Positions 47,496 through 54,982 of a DNA stretch of 64,000 nt are shown piece after piece. The DNA is taken from NCBI GenBank assembly GCA_034521715.1, contig JAXHLY010000004.1, forward strand, positions 1 to 64,000. Reading direction: 5' to 3'. Both the position numbers and the translations under genes were made by a program. The number at the start of each line of letters is the position of its first letter. Positions within the stretch are counted from its first letter, which is position 1. The DNA comes from Methylohalomonas sp034521715 (GTDB taxonomy: Bacteria > Pseudomonadota > Gammaproteobacteria > Methylohalomonadales > Methylohalomonadaceae). Below the pieces are notes generated by a model. It saw only the letters and a list, made by a program, of their open reading frames with translations. It did no database searches and was not told the DNA's origin.

Positions 47496-48251
47496 ATGCG
47501 GCCCGGTCTGCGCGACGGCATCCGGTCACTGCTAGGCGGTTTCGGACTGCTGAACAAGCCCGGTGTGCGGCTGTTCGTTATCATACCGCTGCTGATCAAC
47601 GTCCTGCTGTTTGCCGCCGTCATCGTCTATGGTGCCGGCCAGCTGGGGCAGTTCATCGCCTGGCTGGAAGGCCAGCTGGGCGGCTGGTGGGAATGGGTCG
47701 ACTGGATACTGTGGCTGCTGTGGCCGCTGTTCGTGATTTTTGCGCTGCTGCTGGTGTTTTTCAGCTTTTCCATACTTGCCAACCTGATTGCCGCGCCTTT
47801 CAATGGCTTTCTGGCCGCCGCCGTGGAACAGCATCTCACTGGCAGCTGGCCGGACGACGGCGGCACCCTCAAACAACTGCCGCAGGAAATCATCAAGGCC
47901 TTCAGCGGTGAAGTGCGCAAACTGATGTACTTCGCTCTCTGGGCCCTGCCGTTGCTGTTGCTGTCCGTCATACCGCTGGTGAACATCGCCTCGCCTGTGC
48001 TCTGGTTCCTGTTCGGCGCCTGGATGCTGGCACTGGAATACATGGACTTCCCCATGGGTAACCACGGCCACACATTTCCCACGATCCGCGGCATGCTGAC
48101 ACGCCAGCGGCCGGCGGCCTTCGGCTTCGGCATGGCGGCCCTGCTGCTGAGCATGATCCCGGTCGTCAATTTCATCGCCATGCCGGTGGCCGTCGCCGGT
48201 GCGACACGGCTGTGGGTCAAGATGGAGGGATCAGGGGTTGGGAAGAATTGA
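47496..48251 (+). CDS. cysZ: CysZ/EI24 family membrane protein, probable sulfate transporter
   Basis: A 251-residue membrane protein with about four to six hydrophobic segments (FVIIPLLINVLLFAAVIVYG, WLLWPLFVIFALLLVFFSFSILANLIAAPFNGFL, LWALPLLLLSVIPLVNIASPVLWFLFGAWMLALEYMDFPM). The LIAAPFNGFLAAAVE and EYMDFPMGNHG motifs are those of CysZ. I placed the start at 47496 (MRPGLRDGIRSLLGGFGLL), directly after the queF stop; an open frame 33 bases longer lies inside queF. Confidence 0.88.
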   Translation: MRPGLRDGIRSLLGGFGLLNKPGVRLFVIIPLLINVLLFAAVIVYGAGQLGQFIAWLEGQLGGWWEWVDWILWLLWPLFVIFALLLVFFSFSILANLIAAPFNGFLAAAVEQHLTGSWPDDGGTLKQLPQEIIKAFSGEVRKLMYFALWALPLLLLSVIPLVNIASPVLWFLFGAWMLALEYMDFPMGNHGHTFPTIRGMLTRQRPAAFGFGMAALLLSMIPVVNFIAMPVAVAGATRLWVKMEGSGVGKN

Positions 48252-48263
48252 ATTTCGATTACC

Positions 48264-48294
48264 CTCTAATCTCTAGTCCTTAGTCCCTAACCCC
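48264..48294. repeat. Degenerate heptamer array, inverted GGGATTA family
   Basis: Units CTCTAAT, CTCTAGT, CCTTAGT, CCCTAAC, then CCC, in the gap between cysZ and the dksA-like gene. This is the inverted orientation of the arrays found 870 bases further on. Confidence 0.65.
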
Positions 48295-48363
48295 CTGGCA
48301 TTGCCTGCCAGAATCCTTTCTGGTATAGATGCACGCTTTATTGACCCAGCCCCGAGAAACTTG

Positions 48364-49125
48364 ATGGCAGCGAAGAAAAAAAGCGCCCGCAAGAAATCCG
48401 CCGCGAAGAAAAAAACCGCGGCAAAAAAGAAAACTGCGACCAAGAAAAAGGCGCAGCGCAAGAAGATCGCGTCGACAGGCAAAGCGCCCAGGAAAAAGGC
48501 GACTGCCAAAAAGAAGACTGCGTCCAAGAAAAAATCAGCGAGCAAGCCGGCCCGTAAAAAGACAGCGGCCAGGAAGAAAACCCCAACCAAAAAGAAGCCA
48601 GCTGCCAGGTCGGCGGACAAAAAGGCGGCCGCTTCCACCAAGAAAAAGGCGAGCAAGAAAACTATGGCCAAGGCCACTGCAACCGCCGGGCGCAGACGTC
48701 CGCGGACCCCTGAAGAAGTACGCCCGGGCTTCACACCCTACAAGGCCAAAAAGGGCGAGGAGTATATGAACGAGGAGCAGGTGGAGCATTTCCGTAATAT
48801 CCTGCTCGGCTGGAAACAGGAACTCATGGAAGAAGTCGATCGCACCGTGCACCACATGCAGGACGAAGTCGCAAACTACCCGGACCCGAACGATCGCGCC
48901 ACCGTCGAAGAAGAATTCTCACTAGAACTCCGCACACGCGATCGTGAGCGCAAGCTAATCAAGAAAATCAACGAGTCGCTGGACGATCTGGACTCGGGTG
49001 ATTACGGTTACTGTGAAATCTGCGGTGTGGAAATCGGCATCCGGCGACTCGAGGCACGTCCTACCGCGACACTTTGCATCGACTGCAAGACCCTGGACGA
49101 GATCAAGGAACGGCAGTTTGGCTGA
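48364..49125 (+). CDS. DksA/TraR-type RNA polymerase-binding protein with a histone H1-like N-terminal tail
   Basis: A 253-residue two-part protein. Residues 1 to about 120 are almost only Lys, Ala, Arg, Ser and Thr (MAAKKKSARKKSAAKKKTAA and onward), like the histone H1-type tails of AlgP or Hc1. From about residue 130 it is a DksA-type protein: YMNEEQVEHFRNILLGWKQEL, a coiled coil with DRATVEEEFSLELRTRDRERKLI and a zinc finger CEIC-CIDC (GDYGYCEICGVEIGIRRLEARPTA). DksA binds the RNA polymerase secondary channel with ppGpp. The coiled-coil tip Asp-x-x-Asp/Ala region reads YPDPNDRAT, as in DksA. It precedes gluQRS, the usual dksA partner, so this is likely the main DksA. Confidence 0.9.
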   Translation: MAAKKKSARKKSAAKKKTAAKKKTATKKKAQRKKIASTGKAPRKKATAKKKTASKKKSASKPARKKTAARKKTPTKKKPAARSADKKAAASTKKKASKKTMAKATATAGRRRPRTPEEVRPGFTPYKAKKGEEYMNEEQVEHFRNILLGWKQELMEEVDRTVHHMQDEVANYPDPNDRATVEEEFSLELRTRDRERKLIKKINESLDDLDSGDYGYCEICGVEIGIRRLEARPTATLCIDCKTLDEIKERQFG

Positions 49126-49136
49126 TAGAGGGGCCA

Positions 49137-49215
49137 GGGACTAGGGATCAGGGGTTAGGGAATGCCGATCGGGATACTGTTTGCAAACCCTAATCTCTAA
49201 TCCCTAGCCCCTCAC
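49137..49215. repeat. Inverted pair of GGGATTA-family heptamer arrays
   Basis: The left arm 49137-49164 reads GGGACTA, GGGATCA, GGGGTTA, GGGAATG. The right arm 49188-49215 reads CCCTAAT, CTCTAAT, CCCTAGC, CCCTCAC. About 23 bases separate them. The pair could fold into a long imperfect hairpin between the dksA-like gene and gluQRS. Confidence 0.75.
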
Positions 49216-49261
49216 CTCTTGCCAGTTTTTCCTCCCTATCTTTGAATAATGCTAGGGAGCC

Positions 49262-50182
49262 ATGGATATCAGCACCGTCTGTTCAAACACCACCCCCTAC
49301 CGCGGCCGCTTTGCCCCCACGCCCAGCGGCCCCTTGCATTTCGGTTCAGTGATCGCCGCGCTTGGCAGTTATCTCGAGGCCCGCAGCCGGCACGGGGAGT
49401 GGCTGGTTCGTATCGAGGATCTGGATCAGCCACGAATGCGTCGTGGTGCCGCCGACAGCATATTGCGGGATCTGGAACGGCTCGGTCTGGAGTGGGATAA
49501 CGAACCCGTCTATCAGAGCCGGCGGCTTGAAAGCTATCAACAGGCACTGCAACGCCTTCAGGATGGTGGGCATACCTTTGACTGCGGCTGTACCCGCCGC
49601 GAGGTCAAGGGGATCTATGCCGGTACCTGCCGCAACGGACTCGCCGGCGGTCGCCAGGCACGATCCGTTCGTCTGCGTGTCCCCGATAGACATATCGAAT
49701 TCACCGATCGTCTGCAGGGACCGCAGTCTGTTGATCTGTTTCGCCAGGTGGGCGATTTCATCATCCGTCGCGCCGATCACATTATCGCCTATCACCTGGC
49801 GGTCGTGATTGATGATGCCGATACCGGTATCACCGATATTGTCCGCGGGGCCGACCTGCTGGACTCAACGGCGCCACAGATACTACTCCAGCAGCTGCTG
49901 GACTATCCAACCCCCGAGTATTTGCACCTGCCCGTGGCACTGGGCATGGACGGCCGGAAAATCAGCAAACAGAATCACGCGGCAGCGATAGCGGATCAGC
50001 CGCCGGCACAGGTACTGTGGCAGGCATTGAACTTCCTCGGGCAGGAACCCGATCCGCGCCTGGCACAGGGAACCACCGGGGATATTCTCACCTGGGCGGG
50101 CCGGTATTGGAACGTTACAAAAATTCCGCTGGCAAACCGCCAGCCCGGCAGCCCCGAGGAAAGGCTTGAGGCACGACCCTGA
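49262..50182 (+). CDS. gluQ: Glutamyl-Q tRNA(Asp) synthetase
   Basis: Attaches glutamate to the queuosine base of tRNA(Asp), using a truncated glutamyl-tRNA synthetase fold. The 306-residue protein has RFAPTPSGPLHFGSV at 16-30, RIEDLDQPR, zinc-site cysteines (DCGCTRREV, GTCRNG), VIDDADTGITDIVRGADLLDS and the KMSKS-like KISKQN. It lacks the anticodon-binding domain. AGGGAG precedes the ATG. Queuosine supply by queF a few genes upstream is a functional link. Confidence 0.95.
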   Translation: MDISTVCSNTTPYRGRFAPTPSGPLHFGSVIAALGSYLEARSRHGEWLVRIEDLDQPRMRRGAADSILRDLERLGLEWDNEPVYQSRRLESYQQALQRLQDGGHTFDCGCTRREVKGIYAGTCRNGLAGGRQARSVRLRVPDRHIEFTDRLQGPQSVDLFRQVGDFIIRRADHIIAYHLAVVIDDADTGITDIVRGADLLDSTAPQILLQQLLDYPTPEYLHLPVALGMDGRKISKQNHAAAIADQPPAQVLWQALNFLGQEPDPRLAQGTTGDILTWAGRYWNVTKIPLANRQPGSPEERLEARP

Positions 50183-50224
50183 CTGCCCGACAATAATGCT
50201 CAATCAATGGATGATTGCACGCCC

Positions 50225-50872
50225 ATGCGACCCGTTATTGCCCTGATACTGCTGTTTCTGTCCTGCGCCCCTGCCCTGGCTGTCGACAAGGTCGTCGTCG
50301 TAGGCCTGTTCAAGGACACGGCCATTCTCAACATTGACGGCGAGCAGCGGTTGCTGAAGACCGGCGAAACCAGCCCCGAGGGCGTGCGCTTGATCTCGGC
50401 CAGCAGCGAGGAAGCCGTGCTGGAAATCGATGGTGAACAGAATACCTACAAACTGGGTACGCATATCAGCAGCCAGTTCAGTGAACCGGAAGCCGGCCCC
50501 GTTCTCAGGCTCTGGCCGAACCCTTCGAACGGACTCTATATTGCCGACGGCTCGATTAACGGTTTCAGCATGAAGTTCGTTGTCGATACCGGCGCCTCAA
50601 TGGTCGCCATGAACAGTAACGAGGCGAAAAGACTGGGAATCAACTACCGGCTCGATGGCAAGGAAGGTCTGGCCCAGACCGCTTCCGGACTGAGCAAGAT
50701 ATACATTATAGAGCTGGACAGCGTGCGCGTCGGCGATATCGAACTGAAGAATGTCAAAGCCTCGGTGCATAAAGGCGATCATCCCGCGCAGGTGCTGCTG
50801 GGCAACAGCTTTCTCGAACGAATTAACCTCCGACGCGACGGCAAGATGCTGGAACTGCAGGGCAATCCCTGA
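50225..50872 (+). CDS. Retropepsin-like aspartic protease, secreted or membrane-anchored
   Basis: A 215-residue protein with a signal sequence (MRPVIALILLFLSCAPALA, cut after ALA) and a C-terminal retroviral-type aspartic protease domain. The catalytic motif is D121-T-G-A-S in MKFVVDTGASMVAMNSNEA, and VLLGNSFLERINLRRDG is the second conserved part. It belongs to the TIGR02281-like clan AA group common in proteobacteria; such proteases should act as dimers. The substrate is unknown. An upstream in-frame ATG at 50207 adds six residues before the signal peptide. Confidence 0.85.
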   Translation: MRPVIALILLFLSCAPALAVDKVVVVGLFKDTAILNIDGEQRLLKTGETSPEGVRLISASSEEAVLEIDGEQNTYKLGTHISSQFSEPEAGPVLRLWPNPSNGLYIADGSINGFSMKFVVDTGASMVAMNSNEAKRLGINYRLDGKEGLAQTASGLSKIYIIELDSVRVGDIELKNVKASVHKGDHPAQVLLGNSFLERINLRRDGKMLELQGNP

Positions 50873-50880
50873 ACAGCTTA

Positions 50881-51441
50881 CTACTTCATGTCCTCCGGCG
50901 GATCATGCCGCCATTCCACTTCTTCGGAAGCTGACAGGCGTCCCAGTATCCGGGCATAGACAAAAAACAGATCCGACACCCGGTTCAGCCACATCAGCGC
51001 CAGTGGGTTGATCTCTTCTTCGCGGGCCAGATGCCAGAAACAGCGTTCCGTCCGCCGGCAGACAGCACGCACCAGGTGACACCGGGCACTGGCCTGATCA
51101 CCACCCGGGAGTATGAACTCCCGCAGCGGCGGCAGAGTGCGATTGTACTTTTCGAGGCAGGTTTCCAGCGCCTCAACATGCGCGCTTGTCAGCATTTCCT
51201 GTCCCGGCAGTGCCAGTTCAGCGCCGATGTCGAAACAGCGTTGCTGGATATCCGCAAGTTCGCTGTCGAGATCGTCAGGAAGACCGCATGCGCGCAACAT
51301 GCCGATGTGGCTGTTCAGTTCATCCACCATGCCCATCGCCTCAATCCGCGGACTGTCTTTCGGCAGCCGCGAGCCGTCGGCGAGGCCGGTGCTGCCATCA
51401 TCACCGGTGCGCGTAAATATGCGTGTCAGCCGCTTGGCCAT
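50881..51441 (-). CDS. PduO-type cob(I)alamin adenosyltransferase
   Basis: Makes adenosylcobalamin from cob(I)alamin and ATP. The 186-residue helical bundle has the ATP-binding N-terminus RIFTRTGDDGSTGLADGSRLPKDSPRIEA, VDELNSHIG, and ILPGGDQASARCHLVRAVCRRTER. The C-terminus LNRVSDLFFVYARIL is typical. It starts nine bases after the TonB-dependent receptor gene stops, so both are probably read from the riboswitch-controlled transcript. Confidence 0.94.
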   Translation of the reverse strand: MAKRLTRIFTRTGDDGSTGLADGSRLPKDSPRIEAMGMVDELNSHIGMLRACGLPDDLDSELADIQQRCFDIGAELALPGQEMLTSAHVEALETCLEKYNRTLPPLREFILPGGDQASARCHLVRAVCRRTERCFWHLAREEEINPLALMWLNRVSDLFFVYARILGRLSASEEVEWRHDPPEDMK

Positions 51442-51450
51442 GTTTCCATC

Positions 51451-53416
51451 TCAGTCATAAGTATAGGTGGCGGTCAACATGAAGTTGCGTTCCGGTGCCG
51501 GAAAAAAGCTCGTGACTCCTGAAAAACTGCTGAAAGAAGCAAAGGTACTGTATTCCTTGTCAAGCAGGTTATTGCCACGCAATGCCAGCCTGAATGGACC
51601 TTTGCTATAACTCAGACTGCCGTTCAACAGCACATATCCGGGCAGGGTTTCACCATTATTGAAATAATCCGTAGCGGCTGCCCGTTCCCCTGTGCCGTGG
51701 ACTTCCAGATAGGCATCAACACCGTAAGGAAAATTATAATTGGCGCTGACTGTGGCGGTTTCCTCGGCAACCAGCGGAACCGTACCTCCCGCAAGACTGC
51801 CGGACTCGATATCCGCGTCGACATAGCTAAAAGAGGCGTTCAGTGTCAGGTCCCGGATTGGCTGAAAATTCGCATCCACTATAAAACCGGTACGGCCGGT
51901 GTCGCCAATATTTTCGTTGGCACCGAATCCGAACGGGCCACCCAGTGGATTGAATACAATTTCATTTTCCAGTAGCAATCGGTACGCCGTCACGGCAATA
52001 CCGCCACGATTGCCCTGCCAGTCAAAACCCGCTTCAAAGGAACGCCCTGTCTGATTATCTTCAGGAACCAGGTTGCCGGAAAAATCCACTGAAAACTCGT
52101 CCGCCAGAATAAACCGGTAATTGCGATCAAAACGTACGAAAGCCCTGACCTCAGGACTGAGGCTCCAGTTGAGCCCGATATTGAAGGCATTGACATTATC
52201 CTTGAAGGTATCATCCACGGCGGGAAATGCGGCGGTATTCACAATGTCCGATTCCACCCTGGCATGACGGTAACCAGCCGTCATGTCGAGATTCGGAAAT
52301 AATGGAACAACCGTCTGCACATAAACTGAATCCCGGGACTGCTCACTGTCGGTGATACCAAAAGGTGATACAAGCCTGAAGTCTGTACGGAATATATCCA
52401 CTCCCGCAGTAATGTTTGCATCGCCAGTCGGTAATGGTACGGCACCGGTCAATCGGGGTGTAAATTCCCTGATGTCTCGCTTGGTGGTATTTGGAAATGG
52501 AACGCCCCCGACACTCAGGATGCTGTCGGACTCGGAAAAGCGCCGGGCAAATTCCATGCGCAGACCCCAGTCTGCCAACAGATCCTGCTCAATGCCCAGA
52601 CGGAAGTTGTCGGTATCAGTGTCAACGAAATCACCTGGATTGGCGGCCTGACGCCGGTCACTTTGCAATTGCGCCTGGGTCAGGGCGCCGGGCGTCTCCA
52701 GATCTTCGTTAATATGCTGGTATTCGGCAAACACCCTGCCAGTAGTATAGGCAAAATCGAGCATGCCGAAGACATTCTCATAGTCCTGCGCATTGTTATC
52801 ACGATAGTTGTCGCTGTCGCGCTTCTCTGCAGAGAACCTGTAGCCAAGGCCATTGGCCAGACGCTGGGAGACCGATGCACTTGCACCAGCCCTGTCGTAA
52901 CTGCCATATTCGCCCTTGGCCAAAAAACGAAATTCGCCGGGTTTGCGTGTAATGATATTGATTACGCCACCAACAGCCTGATCGCCATAAAGCGCGCCGG
53001 CACTGCCGCGCAGTATCTCGATGCGCTCGATATCCTTGAGCGCCACCGTGCTCAAATCAGGGGTCCCCAGATCGTTATTGTTCAGCCGCCTGCCATCCAC
53101 CATAACCAGCGTACTGGCGCCGGCGTTTTCACCGAATCCACGCATACTGATTGTGGCGCCGGCACCGCCAATCCCGAAGAAATCCAGAATCTGTATTCCA
53201 CCGCGTGTCCTCAGAACATCGACGATATTGGTAGCACCGCTGTCGTCTATTTCCTTGGATGTAATAACGTCGTAGCTGCCTGAGACATTGCCCGGATTCT
53301 CCGAGCGCGTGGCTGTCACGGTCATGGTATCTGAGTGGTTCCTGCTGGGCCTGCACAGAAGACAGACAAAACAGTCCCGTTAACGCAGCGAGACTGCGCC
53401 GGTATTGATTAAACAT
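51451..53416 (-). CDS. btuB: TonB-dependent outer-membrane receptor, probable vitamin B12 receptor, one frameshift
   Basis: A 22-strand barrel receptor. The barrel and plug are continuous from about 53325: TVTATRSENPGNVSGSYDVI, DVLRTRGGIQI, the plug motif ERIEILRGSAGALYGDQAVGGVINIITR, and the C-terminal aromatic YTYD. The start lies in another frame: ATG at 53416 with a GGGGAGGG ribosome-binding site gives MFNQYRRSLAALTGLFCLSS and VQAQQEPL. One extra base near 53332 must be removed to join QEPL-DTMTVTATR, where DTMTVTATR is a TonB-box-like segment. Corrected length is about 655 residues. The B12 assignment comes from the cobalamin riboswitch upstream and the adenosyltransferase downstream. 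Confidence 0.88.
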
Positions 53417-53487
53417 TGTATCCCTCCCCTGCCCGTCAGAAAGGCAGTCGTAATAATGGGCGGGAAAAACGAGGCAGGCGCACACAT

Positions 53488-53554
53488 GCAACATGTGCTG
53501 GCTGAAACAGCCAGAATGCCGCCATCGCCCTCCGCGATGTGGTTGTATACATGT
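53488..53554 (-). promoter_or_regulatory. Expression platform of the cobalamin riboswitch
   Basis: In the RNA, GCAACATGT (53557-53549), which includes the 3' strand of the aptamer's closing helix, is an exact 9-base complement of ACATGTTGC (53496-53488) downstream. Between them are hairpins CATCGC/GCGATG and CTGGCTG/CAGCCAG. Closing helix and alternative helix cannot form together, as expected of a switch. No T run follows, so control is more likely at the ribosome-binding site about 65 bases further on. Confidence 0.55.
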
Positions 53555-53729
53555 TGCAGGCCGGTCTCCGGGCTCACGTCTGTGTTAAAAACACCGGATG
53601 CATTGCCTTCCCGCCAGAATCTGGCAGTGGGTTGTAATGCATCCTGAAACGCTTACCGTTGCGGGGGCAGCGCCGGCCTTGTCATGTTTCTGACGCACCG
53701 GCTTCCCGTTTCATCCAAATTGCAGACAT
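53549..53729 (-). ncRNA. Cobalamin riboswitch aptamer upstream of btuB
   Basis: On the minus strand the conserved blocks occur in order: ACGGGAAGCCGGTG, then GCTGCCCCCGCAACGGTAAG, then GGCGGGAAGGC, and the B12 box GAGCCCGGAGACCGGCCTGC at 53574-53555. The closing helix pairs ATGTCTGCA near 53729 with TGCAACAT near 53551, with one bulged C. It should lower btuB and adenosyltransferase expression when adenosylcobalamin is abundant. The coding start lies 133 bases downstream. Confidence 0.95.
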
Positions 53730-53886
53730 TCTGCAACTGGACACCTACAACTGTGTTAAGGCTAACCGCACTGTTCAATCCATGTCAAATGGATGCCATT
53801 CAATTCTGGCATGAATACTGGATGAACCAAGAGGCCGTAGCTTGGATATCACGAAGCGAACGCCATGTAATTGATATCGACTAGAA

Positions 53887-53900
53887 TTGATATTAATCAA
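53887..53900. promoter_or_regulatory. Perfect FNR/Anr box upstream of the cytochrome b561 gene
   Basis: TTGATATTAATCAA matches the FNR consensus TTGAT-N4-ATCAA exactly. It lies 59 bases upstream of the ATG at 53959. A half-similar AATTGATATCGA precedes it by 16 bases. The position would suit activation under low oxygen from a start near 53935-53942. Confidence 0.7.
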
Positions 53901-53926
53901 GTCCAGGCGGTGCAGTTCATGACAGA

Positions 53927-53942
53927 GTCAATATTTATTGAC
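53927..53942. promoter_or_regulatory. Palindrome between FNR box and cytochrome gene
   Basis: GTCAATA-TT-TATTGAC is a perfect 7-base inverted repeat with a 2-base centre, overlapping the likely -10/start region. It may be an operator for a second regulator, or chance in AT-rich sequence. Confidence 0.35.
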
Positions 53943-53958
53943 AGGAGCTGACAGGGCC

Positions 53959-54723
53959 ATGCCTGAGAACAGTTCTAATTCGGACCTCCATAGCTATCCG
54001 GTGTGGGACAGAACCACGCGCTGGTTTCACTGGATCAATGCCCTCTCCATACTGATCCTCATATTCCTGGGTGTCATGATTCTCAACGTCAAGACACTGG
54101 GCATCCCAACGGATGGCAAGATATTACTCAAGCAGGCCCATGTGCTGACAGGTTATATATTTGTGCTCAATCTGTTCTGGCGGCTGATATGGGGTTTTAT
54201 TGGCGGCCATTATTCACTCTGGAGGAGTATCCTGCCGATCGGGCGCGATTACTGGCGCTCATTCGGCAGCTATATCAGGGGATCGCTCAAGGGACATCCG
54301 CCGCTTTACCTGGGGCATAATCCCCTCGCACGGCTGATGGTCAGCGTGCTTTTTATCCTGCTGTTACTGCAAGCAATAACCGGCCTGATCCTGGCAGGCA
54401 CGGATCTGTACTACCCGCCCTTTGGTCACGAAATCGCCGAACAGGTTACCGCCGCCGGCGAGGATCACAGCAAACTCGAGAGGCTGCGGCCCGGCTACAC
54501 GGAAGGAACGAACGAAGCGGGCTACCAGGCCATGCGCGAATGGCGCGCTCCCGTGATCGCAACCCATATCATTACCTTTTATATACTGCTGGCGGCCATC
54601 GGCCTGCATCTGCTGGGAGTGGTATTTACGGAACTGCGTGAAGGCGGCGCGCTGGTGTCGGCCATGCTGACCGGCCGCAAATATTATTCCGATAAACCGG
54701 TCGACAGCGATAAAGATGAATAA
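53959..54723 (+). CDS. Cytochrome b561-type membrane protein
   Basis: A 254-residue di-haem b-type cytochrome of the inner membrane, of the kind that passes electrons between quinones and a partner. Four membrane segments are visible: WFHWINALSILILIFLGVMIL, VLTGYIFVLNLFWRLIWGFIGG, LMVSVLFILLLLQAITGLILAG and HIITFYILLAAIGLHLLGVVF. The likely haem histidines are in TRWFHW, KQAHVLTGY and THIITFYILLAAIGLHL. The partner is unknown; no c-type cytochrome or hydrogenase is adjacent. The ATG at 53959 has AGGAG twelve bases upstream. A perfect FNR box suggests induction by low oxygen. Confidence 0.88.
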   Translation: MPENSSNSDLHSYPVWDRTTRWFHWINALSILILIFLGVMILNVKTLGIPTDGKILLKQAHVLTGYIFVLNLFWRLIWGFIGGHYSLWRSILPIGRDYWRSFGSYIRGSLKGHPPLYLGHNPLARLMVSVLFILLLLQAITGLILAGTDLYYPPFGHEIAEQVTAAGEDHSKLERLRPGYTEGTNEAGYQAMREWRAPVIATHIITFYILLAAIGLHLLGVVFTELREGGALVSAMLTGRKYYSDKPVDSDKDE

Positions 54724-54826
54724 CCAATCCCGCATTGAATACGCGCAGGAGTCCCGCCCAATCCACCTTTGCCTGCTATTCGTCGTGGTCACCTGAATCT
54801 TTTCAATAGCTTATCGCTATTAGAAC

Positions 54827-54855
54827 TGTAAATTCGCGCTTAGATTGGTTATAAT
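54827..54855 (+). promoter_or_regulatory. Probable metH promoter
   Basis: A consensus -10, TATAAT, at 54850-54855 lies 127 bases before the metH ATG. The -35 at the usual distance is poor (TGTAAA at 54827-54832). The intervening leader shows no cobalamin or SAM riboswitch that I can recognise. Confidence 0.5.
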
Positions 54856-54982
54856 ACCCACGCTTCACAATTCACAACCCCGCTTCAAGTTTAATCCATA
54901 ATTTTCTGTTTTCATTGAAAAAACCGGGGAGAATTCACCTCAGATAACAGGGCGCACGGGCGCCGTCTACAATCATAGAACT

